Of a stretch of DNA of 18,997 nucleotides, positions 7,630 through 14,418 are shown piece after piece; the first letter of the stretch is position 1, and every line of letters begins with the position of its first letter. The notes under the pieces are model-generated. The model saw only the letters and a list, made by a program, of their open reading frames with translations. It had not been told where the DNA came from and made no database searches. Source of the DNA: Victivallales bacterium (GTDB lineage Bacteria > Verrucomicrobiota > Lentisphaeria > Victivallales > SZUA-371). The position numbers and the translations under genes were made by a program. The stretch is taken from the NCBI GenBank assembly GCA_028691155.1, contig JAQUZV010000007.1, positions 1 to 18,997 of the forward strand, written 5' to 3'.

Positions 7630-8511
7630 TCAGTCCTTTTTCCTTGGCGGTTTGCCGTTGTCGGTATCTGCCGCCGCAGCTTTGCGGGGCTGCCCGGATC
7701 GCCTGTTGCGCTCGGCGTTGAGCAACGTTATTTCCTGGCGGGTATATGCCGTAAGGTTGCCGCCTTCCAGTTGTATGGTAACTTTTTGGGTCAATAGGTT
7801 GCGGTCGACAATCTTTCCGCGTCCTTCGGGACATTCGCAGAATTCCCCGCGACGCGGCATACTTCTTTCCAATTGCAGATAACCGTTGTGTTCATATTTA
7901 AGACAACACTTCAGACGGCCGCAGGCACCGGAAATAGTACTCGGCGTCAACGAAAGATCCTGTTCCTTGGCCATTTTTACGTTAATGGAAGAGAATTCAT
8001 GGAGGAAAGAACAACAACACAGCGGTCGGCCACAAACCCCGATTCCGCCGAAAATAGCCGTTTCGTCACGGACGCCGATCTGGCGCAGCTCGATTCTGGC
8101 TCCGATGGCGTGGCTGAGTTCCTTGACCAACTCCCGAAAATCCACCCGTCCGTCAGCGGTGAATTGAATGGTGATCAGTTTACCGTCATAGGAATAATGG
8201 GCATTCAACAGTTTCATCGGCAGTTTGAGCCGCTCCACCAGCATGACGGCGGTTCGGAGTGACGATTGGGCCCGTGCTTCGTTTTCGTGCGCTTTGCTCA
8301 GGTCGTGTATCGTGGCCTTGCGTTGAATGCGGGGCATGGCGTTGTCGCCCTCGCCGACGCTTTCTTTCGGCAGGGCAACAATCCGGCCGCAATCCAGATA
8401 AAAATCCTTGCGGACAATGACTTGATCATTGACCTTCAATTCCAGATTTTCATGCGCTTTGGCTTTATAATTCGCACCATTATCCAAACGAATATCAAAA
8501 ACTATGTCCAT
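7630..8511 (-). CDS. PSP1-domain protein, RicT/YaaT-like
   Basis: A 293-residue protein with the PSP1 C-terminal domain. Diagnostic stretches are GGIGVCGRPLCCCSFL and GACGRLKCCLKYE, giving a cysteine cluster at Cys160, 165, 166, 167, 197, 202 and 203. In Bacillus subtilis RicT (YaaT), which belongs to the same family, cysteines of this kind take part in Fe-S cluster binding in the RicAFT complex. That complex affects RNase Y-dependent RNA maturation and sporulation/biofilm phosphorelay control. Residues 80-150 contain the usual LKLPMKLLNAHYSYDG core. The C-terminal tail (about 265-293) is basic and low-complexity. The start at 8511 has AGGAGA 5 bases upstream, and a good promoter lies further up. 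The usual neighbours in Firmicutes (holB, ricF, ricA) are absent here, so its partners in this organism are unknown. Confidence 0.9.
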   Translation of the reverse strand: MDIVFDIRLDNGANYKAKAHENLELKVNDQVIVRKDFYLDCGRIVALPKESVGEGDNAMPRIQRKATIHDLSKAHENEARAQSSLRTAVMLVERLKLPMKLLNAHYSYDGKLITIQFTADGRVDFRELVKELSHAIGARIELRQIGVRDETAIFGGIGVCGRPLCCCSFLHEFSSINVKMAKEQDLSLTPSTISGACGRLKCCLKYEHNGYLQLERSMPRRGEFCECPEGRGKIVDRNLLTQKVTIQLEGGNLTAYTRQEITLLNAERNRRSGQPRKAAAADTDNGKPPRKKD

Positions 8512-8556
8512 TAAGCTCTCCTGTACGACGGCAATCGGATTTTACCGCAAAAATCG

Positions 8557-8585
8557 AATATATACTTAAACGGTGAATATTGCAA
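8557..8585 (-). promoter_or_regulatory. promoter of the PSP1-domain gene
   Basis: On the minus strand TTGCAA (8585-8580), a 17-base spacer and TATATT (8562-8557) make a good sigma-70-type promoter about 45 bases before the start codon at 8511. It follows the terminator of the upstream minus-strand gene, which fits independent transcription. Confidence 0.55.
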
Positions 8586-8647
8586 ATCCCCGCACCGGAT
8601 AAGCGAAACTTTTGTTCCGCGGTATGAACTAATCGAATAACGCGGGT

Positions 8648-8684
8648 AAAAAAAGGGGGCGACCATCGGGAATCGAGGTCGCCC
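8648..8684 (-). terminator. rho-independent terminator of the CC-repeat protein gene
   Basis: Read on the minus strand, GGGCGACC and GGTCGCCC (8684-8677 and 8664-8657) form a perfect 8-bp GC-rich stem with a 12-base loop. Two bases later a run of seven U follows (8654-8648). It lies 22 bases after the stop of the gene at 8706-9422. Confidence 0.85.
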
Positions 8685-8705
8685 GCCAGGAGGACAAATG
8701 ATGAC

Positions 8706-9422
8706 TTACTTCAAATCGTCGCCATCCGGATCGAGACAGAAGAACCCGAGAATAGCATCCGGCAGTTCCTGAAGATGAAGCTGGAAATCGCCGACCACGC
8801 CGACTCCGACGGTGGCTCCGATGCTCCAGAAATCCAATGTTCCGTTCTGATAGGGCGGGAGGTTATTGTCAGCCAGGCTGAAATCTTTATTGAAATAAAA
8901 TTCGTTGTAATAACCGAACGTATCACTGACCTGTAACATTTCCCGCTGCCAGCACAACAGACCGAAATCGCTGCTGTCCAGACAGCCGCCGCCGACTTGG
9001 CGATTGAAGCCCTTGCCGAGGAAATACTGCGTCCCATTCGTGCCGCCCAATTCAAAGCCGTTGGTTACCTTCACCTTGGCTCCGAAAGCACTGCCGGCAC
9101 CCAACTGTACCGTGAACAGGTCGGAAAGATCAATCAAACGATTGGGCAGATACAGTAACGCGCTGCGGCCGAACTGCGCCCAGAAGGAACGTTCCCCGGC
9201 ACTGCCGGATTTGATTTCACATGACTGCGCCTGCTGGCAACATGATTTATTCTGCTTTTTGGCCTTGGTACAACATGACTGCGCTGGTTTTTGAGCTTTG
9301 GTACAACAGGTTTTTTGGTCTTTCCCTGTTTTGGAAGGGCATGCAGTTGCTGCGTCATCTGCCACCGCGACGGTTCCGAAAGCCAACGCAAGAGCGGTCA
9401 TTACCACAAATTTCTTCATCAT
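8706..9422 (-). CDS. secreted protein with N-terminal CC-repeat, unknown function
   Basis: The 238-residue product begins with a clear signal peptide (positive MMKKF, hydrophobic core, probable cleavage after VAVA at 21). Residues 28-68 are rich in Cys, Lys and Gln: C28, then CC pairs at 39-40, 50-51 and 61-62, and C68. The CC pairs are exactly 11 residues apart. A folded region follows (about 80-225) with alternating hydrophobic, Gly-rich segments (NRLIDLSDLFTVQLGAGSAF, AKVKVTNGFELGG, FWSIGATVGVGVVG) that look beta-rich. An envelope or outer-membrane-associated role is possible but unproven. A strong AAGGAGAGGA ribosome site precedes the ATG at 9422. The gene has its own promoter and terminator, so it is monocistronic. 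The cysteine repeat could bind metal or form disulfides; neither is shown by the sequence. Confidence 0.82.
   Translation of the reverse strand: MMKKFVVMTALALAFGTVAVADDAATACPSKTGKDQKTCCTKAQKPAQSCCTKAKKQNKSCCQQAQSCEIKSGSAGERSFWAQFGRSALLYLPNRLIDLSDLFTVQLGAGSAFGAKVKVTNGFELGGTNGTQYFLGKGFNRQVGGGCLDSSDFGLLCWQREMLQVSDTFGYYNEFYFNKDFSLADNNLPPYQNGTLDFWSIGATVGVGVVGDFQLHLQELPDAILGFFCLDPDGDDLK
9213..9311 (-). repeat. 33-bp tandem repeat, three units, coding for CC-x9 units
   Basis: Three in-frame 33-base units encode residues about 38-48, 49-59 and 60-70 of the secreted protein, each starting with a (T/S)CC triplet. The first two units are clearly similar at the DNA level (both carry CTTTGGTACAACA-like sequence read on the plus strand); the third is more diverged. 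This suggests growth by tandem duplication. Confidence 0.65.
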
Positions 9423-9548
9423 GTTATCTTCCTCTCCTTAAAGATTTAAAGTGGACTCCACGCCTTGATGGGTCTTAATATATAGGGTTAAATCCGGAAA
9501 ACAAGTCGGCCGCGACATAAATTCGTCCGGCAAAGAGACCGTTCCGGC
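9423..9548. other. intergenic region upstream of the CC-repeat gene
   Basis: Together with 9549-9882 this forms a 460-base stretch without a gene. This half holds the leader and promoter of the minus-strand secreted protein. Beyond the promoter, ribosome site and short palindromes such as GTGGACTCCAC (9451-9461) I see nothing further. Confidence 0.6.
9477..9504 (-). promoter_or_regulatory. promoter of the CC-repeat protein gene
   Basis: On the minus strand TTGTTT (9504-9499), a 16-base spacer and TATATT (9482-9477) form a reasonable sigma-70-type promoter, giving a leader of about 50 bases before the ATG at 9422. It is divergent from the metE promoter, 45 bases away. Confidence 0.5.
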
Positions 9549-9576
9549 TTGACAACCCGGTAAAACCGGTTATTTT
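9549..9576 (+). promoter_or_regulatory. metE promoter
   Basis: A consensus -35 TTGACA (9549-9554), a 16-base spacer and TATTTT (9571-9576) form a strong sigma-70-type promoter. Transcription would start near 9583, just at the beginning of the riboswitch, and give a leader of about 300 bases. Confidence 0.7.
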
Positions 9577-9584
9577 GCCCTTTG

Positions 9585-9770
9585 AACATTGAACGGGAAA
9601 CGGAAGACGGTGAAAGACCGTCGCGGACGCGCCGCCGTAACCGATATTTATCCCGCTTCGGTCACTGTCGTAGGAACGATGGGAAGGCCGCGGCATATCA
9701 TGGGAGTCGGAAGCCGGAAGACGCCCCGTTCAGGAAGAGCGACTGCCTCGCGAAACCGGCAGGCGATAGA
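9585..9770 (+). promoter_or_regulatory. cobalamin (B12) riboswitch aptamer
   Basis: The leader shows the ordered landmarks of the cobalamin riboswitch. GGGAA is at 9595-9599. A perfect hairpin GACGGT-GAAAG-ACCGTC (9606-9622) corresponds to the conserved GGUGaAAxxCC arm. The core GGACGCGCCGCCGTAA (9625-9640) corresponds to the GGxCCCGCCACUGUAA consensus. A B12-box-like stretch, AGTCGGAAGCCGGAAG, is at 9705-9720. A further stem CTGCC/GGCAG (9743-9762) may carry the loop for the kissing interaction. Such RNAs bind adenosyl- or methylcobalamin and shut off the downstream gene. The position directly before metE is the classical context. Exact ends and subclass are approximate. Confidence 0.8.
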
Positions 9771-9790
9771 ACCATTACCGGCTGATTCCA

Positions 9791-9796
9791 CTCCTT
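9791..9796 (+). promoter_or_regulatory. candidate anti-Shine-Dalgarno of the metE leader
   Basis: CTCCTT is perfectly complementary to AAGGAG (9873-9878), the metE ribosome site, and lies just 3' of the aptamer. A second possible helix (GTTGGT 9820-9825 with ACCAAC 9861-9866) ends 6 bases before the ribosome site and would bring the two together. This is a plausible platform for translational control; no intrinsic terminator with a U tract is seen in 9771-9882. Confidence 0.5.
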
Positions 9797-9871
9797 CGTT
9801 GCCAGGGGCGTTCGGCTCTGTTGGTTGTACCTTGCCGTGCCGCTGCCGCCGCGCTTCCAGACCAACCACGC

Positions 9872-9878
9872 AAAGGAG
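9872..9878 (+). promoter_or_regulatory. metE ribosome binding site
   Basis: AAAGGAG lies 4 bases before ATG 9883 and 7 bases before ATG 9886. It fixes the start of metE here and excludes the in-frame extension that begins near 9589. The second ATG has the better spacing. Confidence 0.8.
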
Positions 9879-9882
9879 ACAG

Positions 9883-12144
9883 ATGATGAAATCTCGTATT
9901 CTCGGGTTCCCGCGAATCGGAGCCGCGCGCGAATTGAAACAAGCCCTGGAACGGTACTGGCAAGGGCAACTGACCCCCGCCGGCCTGCGCACCATTGGCC
10001 GGGAGCTGAAACAGCGACACTGGCAGATTCAACATGCCGCCGGGCTGACCACGGTGGTGGTGGGCGATTTTTCCTTTTATGATCATGTTCTTGATACGAT
10101 CATGATGTTGGGATTGATCCCGCCCCGCTTTGCCGGAGACAAAGACCGGGATGAACTTTACTTTCAAATGGCCCGCGGCGATACGACCCGGAACCTTCCG
10201 GCGTTGGAAATGACCAAATGGTTCGATACCAATTACCACTATCTGGTACCGGAGTTCTCCGCCTTGCCCCGGGAGCGCGGCCTGGTGCCGGAAGTACTTG
10301 TCGACACGAAACTGGCCCGGTCGGCCGGGTTCGATCCGGAACCGGTGCTGTTGGGACCGATAACTTTTTTATGTCTGGGCAAGGAATATGGCGGCTTTGA
10401 TCGATGGCGGCTGTTGCCGGTGATAACGGAGATTTACAGTACGGTAATTGCCGCCCTGGCGCCGCATTGTGCCGCGATCAGGATCGACGAACCGATACTG
10501 TGCGGGGATATTCCGAACGCGGTCGGAGCGACTTTTATTCCGACGTTCCGTCAATTGAAAGCCGCGGCCGGTTCCTGCGACCTGCTGCTGGCCTCCTATT
10601 TCGGTGGTCTGGGGGAAAATCTGGATTTGGCCTTGCAGTCCGGCTGTGATATTCTGCATCTGGATCTGGTTCGGGGCCGGGATCAGGTAGCCGCGGTGGT
10701 TGAGCGTCTGCCGGAACGGATGAAGCTGTCGGCCGGAGTGGTTGACGGTCGCAATGTCTGGCGCAACGATTACCGCGATTCCCTGATGTTGCTGCGGGAG
10801 TTGGAACAAAAAATCGGCCGGGAACGATTGCAGGTGGCCTCCAGTTGTTCGTTGCTCCATGTGCCGGTCGATCTGACCGGCGAGTCTGCATTGGATCCCG
10901 GAATCCGCCGTTGGCTGGCGTTTGCCGTGCAGAAATGCCGGGAAACGGCATTTCTGGCCGAGACGATGGCGGGAACGGATAATGCGGCTGAACTGGCGGA
11001 TAATGCCGCCGCCGGTGAATTCCGCCGCAGCGACGTTCGAACCGTCAATCCGGCGGTGCGGCATCGTTGTGCCGCGCTTGACGGGGATATGTTGCGGCGC
11101 CGTCATCCGTATTCGGAACGCAAGTTGCAGCAGCAGTGGCTGCGGTTGCCGCTGTTGCCCACCACGACCATCGGTTCGTTTCCCCAGACGCCGGAAATCC
11201 GGGCCACACGGCGTAAATTCCGGCAGGGGACAATTACGTCGGCGGCATATGAGGATTTTTTGCGGCAGGAGATCCGCAAGATCGTTAAAATTCAGGAAGA
11301 GCTCGGCCTCGATGTCCTGGTACACGGGGAACCGGAACGAAACGATATGGTAGAATATTTCGGGGAGCAGCTCGACGGGTTTGCTTTTTCCGCCGCCGGT
11401 TGGGTGCAGAGTTACGGCAGCCGTTGCGTCAAACCGCCGATTATTTACGGGGATATTTCCCGTCCCCGGCCCATGACGGTGGACTGGATCACTTTCGCGG
11501 CGCGGCAGACCGACCGGCCGATGAAGGGAATGCTCACCGGTCCGGTGACCATGTTGTGCTGGAGTTTTGTCCGCAACGATCTGCCCCGGGCGACGGTGTG
11601 TCGGCAACTGGCATTGGCTATTCGCGATGAAGTGACCGATCTGGAGCAGGCCGGGATCAGGATCATCCAGATCGATGAAGCCGCGCTGCGCGAGGGGATG
11701 CCGTTGCGTTATTGCGACCGGGAGCAGTATCTGCACTGGGCCGTCGAATGTTTCCGCCTGGCGACTTCCGGGGTGGCGGACACGACCCAGATTCATTCCC
11801 ATATGTGCTACAGCGAGTTCAACACTATTATCCGGTGGATTGCGGCAATGGATGCCGATGTCATCAGCATCGAGGCCGGCCGCAGTGATATGGCGTTGCT
11901 GCAGGCCTTTCGCGACTTCGATTACCCGAACGAGATCGGGCCCGGGATCTACGATATTCACAGTCCGCGCGTGCCGACGGCGGAGGAAATGGTCTTCCTG
12001 CTGCGGAAAGCATTGGCGGTGGTGCCGAAGGAACGGCTATGGGTAAATCCGGACTGCGGACTCAAGACCCGCGGCTGGCCGGAAACGCTGCTTTCATTAC
12101 GGCATATGGTGGCGGCGGCGCTGCGGTTGCGCGACGAACTGTAA
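9883..12144 (+). CDS. metE: cobalamin-independent methionine synthase
   Basis: MetE transfers a methyl group from 5-methyltetrahydrofolate (polyglutamate) to homocysteine to give methionine in the cytoplasm, without B12. The product from ATG 9883 is 753 residues, the length of the Escherichia coli enzyme. The N-terminal barrel starts RILGFPRIGAARELKQALE, and the catalytic barrel starts LPTTTIGSFPQTPEIRATR (about 426). The zinc ligands fit the E. coli pattern with an offset of one: His640 and Cys642 (HSHMCYS), Glu664 (ISIEAGRS) and Cys725 (NPDCGLKTRG). The substrate region DVLVHGEPERNDMVEYFGEQ is intact. The leader contains a cobalamin riboswitch, so expression should fall when B12 is available, presumably because MetH encoded elsewhere then takes over. 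The upstream in-frame codons (from 9589) lie in the riboswitch and are not part of the protein. ATG 9886 is an equally possible start. Confidence 0.97.
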   Translation: MMKSRILGFPRIGAARELKQALERYWQGQLTPAGLRTIGRELKQRHWQIQHAAGLTTVVVGDFSFYDHVLDTIMMLGLIPPRFAGDKDRDELYFQMARGDTTRNLPALEMTKWFDTNYHYLVPEFSALPRERGLVPEVLVDTKLARSAGFDPEPVLLGPITFLCLGKEYGGFDRWRLLPVITEIYSTVIAALAPHCAAIRIDEPILCGDIPNAVGATFIPTFRQLKAAAGSCDLLLASYFGGLGENLDLALQSGCDILHLDLVRGRDQVAAVVERLPERMKLSAGVVDGRNVWRNDYRDSLMLLRELEQKIGRERLQVASSCSLLHVPVDLTGESALDPGIRRWLAFAVQKCRETAFLAETMAGTDNAAELADNAAAGEFRRSDVRTVNPAVRHRCAALDGDMLRRRHPYSERKLQQQWLRLPLLPTTTIGSFPQTPEIRATRRKFRQGTITSAAYEDFLRQEIRKIVKIQEELGLDVLVHGEPERNDMVEYFGEQLDGFAFSAAGWVQSYGSRCVKPPIIYGDISRPRPMTVDWITFAARQTDRPMKGMLTGPVTMLCWSFVRNDLPRATVCRQLALAIRDEVTDLEQAGIRIIQIDEAALREGMPLRYCDREQYLHWAVECFRLATSGVADTTQIHSHMCYSEFNTIIRWIAAMDADVISIEAGRSDMALLQAFRDFDYPNEIGPGIYDIHSPRVPTAEEMVFLLRKALAVVPKERLWVNPDCGLKTRGWPETLLSLRHMVAAALRLRDEL

Positions 12145-12160
12145 ATACTGTAAATGAGGA

Positions 12161-12190
12161 GGGATTGCCGTCGGCGATGGCGGTAATCCC
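12161..12190. terminator. hairpin between metE and fapA-like gene
   Basis: GGGATTGCCGTC (12161-12172) and GGCGGTAATCCC (12179-12190) form a 12-bp stem with two G-U pairs and a 6-base loop. It lies 16 bases after the metE stop and 12 bases beyond the stop of the convergent gene. There is no U tract on either side, so it may act as a bidirectional barrier or an mRNA 3'-end stabiliser rather than a classical terminator. Confidence 0.5.
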
Positions 12191-12202
12191 GCGTTTCGGA
12201 AA

Positions 12203-13714
12203 TTACGGTTCCGGGGTAGTGGATGGGGACGGGGATGTTTCTTCCCGATGATGTTGCCGATGCATTTCCTGGGCGGCAATGATTTCTTCCACTTTGCGGG
12301 CGTTGTCGGTCAGACGGATTCTGGAGATGACCCGAAGACTGCCGTTATGCGAATTTTTTACAATGGTTATGCTGCGGTGAACCGGCTCCGTGATCCGCAA
12401 CGCGCTGCCGTCGATGTTCAACTCCACCCCCTTGCAGAGCGTGCGGATGACATTGACCATGGGATTGGCATGATGCAGCATGAGCTCCTGCGTGTCTCGA
12501 TGCTTTATGGCCAGTTCGCGCAACTGTTTGCGGATATGGCTGTATTTATCGGTAAGTTCGCGCAATTGCTGTTTTTCTCCGGGGGTAAGGGGGGCCAGCA
12601 ATTCCGGATTGCTGATATAGGGTTTGATTTTGTGTCCCAACCGGGAAAAATCGGCCTTCAAGCAGTTCTGTGCTTCCTGGATCGTCCGAATGTCATGTTC
12701 TATTTTACTGGACCGTCCCGAGATCAATTGCGTCGGAACGCCCAGTTCCGAGCCGATGATTCTGGCCTCGATTCCACCCAGTGCCATGACCCGGCCCCCG
12801 ATGATCGAGCCGCCGGAAACATCCACATAACCTTCCGCGACGACCTTGCTGTCCACAATTTCGTTTTTCACCATCAGGTTGCCGCCGCATTCGATCCCGC
12901 AGATATCGGCGTAACGCAACGTCATATTGCCGCCGGAGCGGAGACAGCCGCGATTCTTGCCGGATACTCCGCCCATAATTTCCATGGTTTCCCCGGCTTC
13001 GATCTCGGATGATTCCACGTTGCCTTTGATCCGCAGCGATTTCCCGGCCTTGATGCGGCATCCCGGTCCGACATCTCCGGTAATTTCAATGTCGCCGACA
13101 AAATCCAGATAGCCGTTTCTGTAATCGACATTGCCGTCGATCCGAATTTGTCCGGAGACCCGGAGCAACGCGCCGACCCGATCATAAATGACCTGCCCGT
13201 CCTGCGTGGCCAGAATTTTTTCCTGCTCATCATCATCCCGGCTGACGCCGTCGCCGAGTTTCACTTTCAGGGGCTTGCCGGTTATGGGCGTGATGGTTGC
13301 GCCTTTCAGGGTCATTCCGACCTCGCCGGTTTGCGGGGGGACGATTCTGGCGGCCACCTGACCGCGGCGGACATTGATGATGCCGCAGGAATTCGCCGGC
13401 GGCAACTCCACCTTGCCCGCGGCGCCGGGACGGGGTTTCCGGCCGTACATCAACACCATTCCGGCCACATTCTCGCCGTTGTCGGCGCAATGACAGAATT
13501 CCCGCAGGTTTTTATGGTGGATTTCGCCTTGCAACGGCAGTTGTTTGAGGGCATGGAATAAAGATATTTCGTCGAAATACGATCCGGCTGCCGCGACGGT
13601 AACGGTTCCGTGCAATTCGAGATCGTTGTTGTGAAAGGTCAATAAGATGCGGAAGCCTTCTCCTTCCGCCTGAAAACCCGCGTCATTGCGTTCAAAGCGA
13701 ATCTTCACCGCCAT
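12203..13714 (-). CDS. FapA-family (DUF342) polymerizing beta-solenoid protein
   Basis: A 503-residue protein. After a divergent N-terminal part (1-100) comes the conserved entry segment of DUF342/FapA proteins (GQVAARIVPPQTGEVGMTLKG..ITPITGKP). A long repeat-rich region (about 185-330) follows, with short strands and turns such as VDYRNGYLDFVGDIEITGDV, ESSEIEAGETMEIMGG and DSKVVAEGYVDVSGG. This pattern is typical of the beta-solenoid of FapA and bactofilin-like folds. A charged helical, coiled-coil section (about 335-420) and a C-terminal strand domain complete the usual FapA plan. The family is named for flagellar assembly protein A, but its biochemical role is poorly known and many members lie outside flagellar loci. 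Here no flagellar gene is visible; the preceding genes encode pseudopilins. A weak possible promoter lies in 13715-13824. Confidence 0.85.
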   Translation of the reverse strand: MAVKIRFERNDAGFQAEGEGFRILLTFHNNDLELHGTVTVAAAGSYFDEISLFHALKQLPLQGEIHHKNLREFCHCADNGENVAGMVLMYGRKPRPGAAGKVELPPANSCGIINVRRGQVAARIVPPQTGEVGMTLKGATITPITGKPLKVKLGDGVSRDDDEQEKILATQDGQVIYDRVGALLRVSGQIRIDGNVDYRNGYLDFVGDIEITGDVGPGCRIKAGKSLRIKGNVESSEIEAGETMEIMGGVSGKNRGCLRSGGNMTLRYADICGIECGGNLMVKNEIVDSKVVAEGYVDVSGGSIIGGRVMALGGIEARIIGSELGVPTQLISGRSSKIEHDIRTIQEAQNCLKADFSRLGHKIKPYISNPELLAPLTPGEKQQLRELTDKYSHIRKQLRELAIKHRDTQELMLHHANPMVNVIRTLCKGVELNIDGSALRITEPVHRSITIVKNSHNGSLRVISRIRLTDNARKVEEIIAAQEMHRQHHREETSPSPSTTPEP

Positions 13715-13824
13715 TTTATCGGGTCATTTCGTGATATTGTTACTGCTGCCATCATATACTCCGGTATTGCCATCTGCGCAACGGAAATATGATCCGGCAT
13801 GGCATCAGGCAGCTTTAGCAGTTG

Positions 13825-14415
13825 TTATTGCCTGCGGCCAAGACTTTTCAGATAGGCCCGATAGGCCTTCTGTTCCTTCATCTTCTGCTCTTCCAACTGG
13901 CGGATGACGGCCTGTGACGGCCGCCCCGGCTGGCGGATTGCCGCCGTGTACTGCGCCTGCAGTTTCTTGAACGCCTGATGATAAACTTCGAAGTTTCTCT
14001 GATCGCCTTTGGCTTCCAGCGAATCCATGGCCTGATTGTATTCGTACATCTTCTGAAAAATTTCGGCGATCTGCATCAGCCATTTCTTTGAGATGTCCGT
14101 GTCACACTCGAAGAAACGCAGCTTGGTCCACTCCAGAACGGAATTCTTGAATGACATATAGTGTGAAGAACGCAACTGCTTGCCCTGATTGTCGCCGTGT
14201 TCAATACTGTTCTGAAAAGCCAGCAGATTGTTCAAAAACGTTTCCCGAGACAGCGAAACCATGCATTCCGGCATCTTCCTGGCCTTTTCATATGGTGTCC
14301 GCAACCACGGATTATTGGCTGCCGGTGACGCCGGAATGGCGATACGCGGCGGTACCGCCCATACGGTTCCGGTCAACAGCAGTAACAGCGCCAGTTCAAC
14401 TTTCAGTTTCATCAT
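13825..14415 (-). CDS. secreted helical protein of unknown function, last gene of pseudopilin operon
   Basis: The 196-residue product has a clear signal peptide (MMKLKVELALLLLLTGTVWA, probable cleavage after Ala20). The rest is mostly helical and highly charged: a region with Trp and aromatic residues (about 75-120), then a likely coiled coil (about 125-196; SLEAKGDQRNFEVYHQAF, LEEQKMKEQKAYRAYL). Two cysteines (near 51 and 104) could pair. I do not recognise a family. The start lies 3 bases after the stop of the large GspK/PilX-like gene, so it is almost certainly co-transcribed with the pseudopilins and exported by the general secretion pathway to the compartment where their soluble domains sit. 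A role as an accessory or chaperone of that machine is inference from position. Confidence 0.8.
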   Translation of the reverse strand: MMKLKVELALLLLLTGTVWAVPPRIAIPASPAANNPWLRTPYEKARKMPECMVSLSRETFLNNLLAFQNSIEHGDNQGKQLRSSHYMSFKNSVLEWTKLRFFECDTDISKKWLMQIAEIFQKMYEYNQAMDSLEAKGDQRNFEVYHQAFKKLQAQYTAAIRQPGRPSQAVIRQLEEQKMKEQKAYRAYLKSLGRRQ

Positions 14416-14418
14416 CCA

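Noticed and set aside
9589..9882. In-frame 98-codon extension upstream of MetE
   Set aside because: It lies in the cobalamin riboswitch leader, has no ribosome site, and its sequence is not MetE-like. AAAGGAG before 9883/9886 and the 753-residue E. coli-like length define the true start.
10369..11961. Long 530-codon open frame on the minus strand
   Set aside because: It lies entirely antisense to metE, which is intact with all zinc ligands. The translated sequence is His/Arg/Gln-rich and resembles no protein; it is a shadow of GC-rich codon use.
12248..13012. 254-codon open frame on the plus strand
   Set aside because: It is antisense to the FapA-like gene, has no ribosome site, and no family resemblance.
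13563..13577. Palindrome TATTTCGTCGAAATA
   Set aside because: It lies within the coding sequence of the FapA-like gene, far from any promoter; probably chance.
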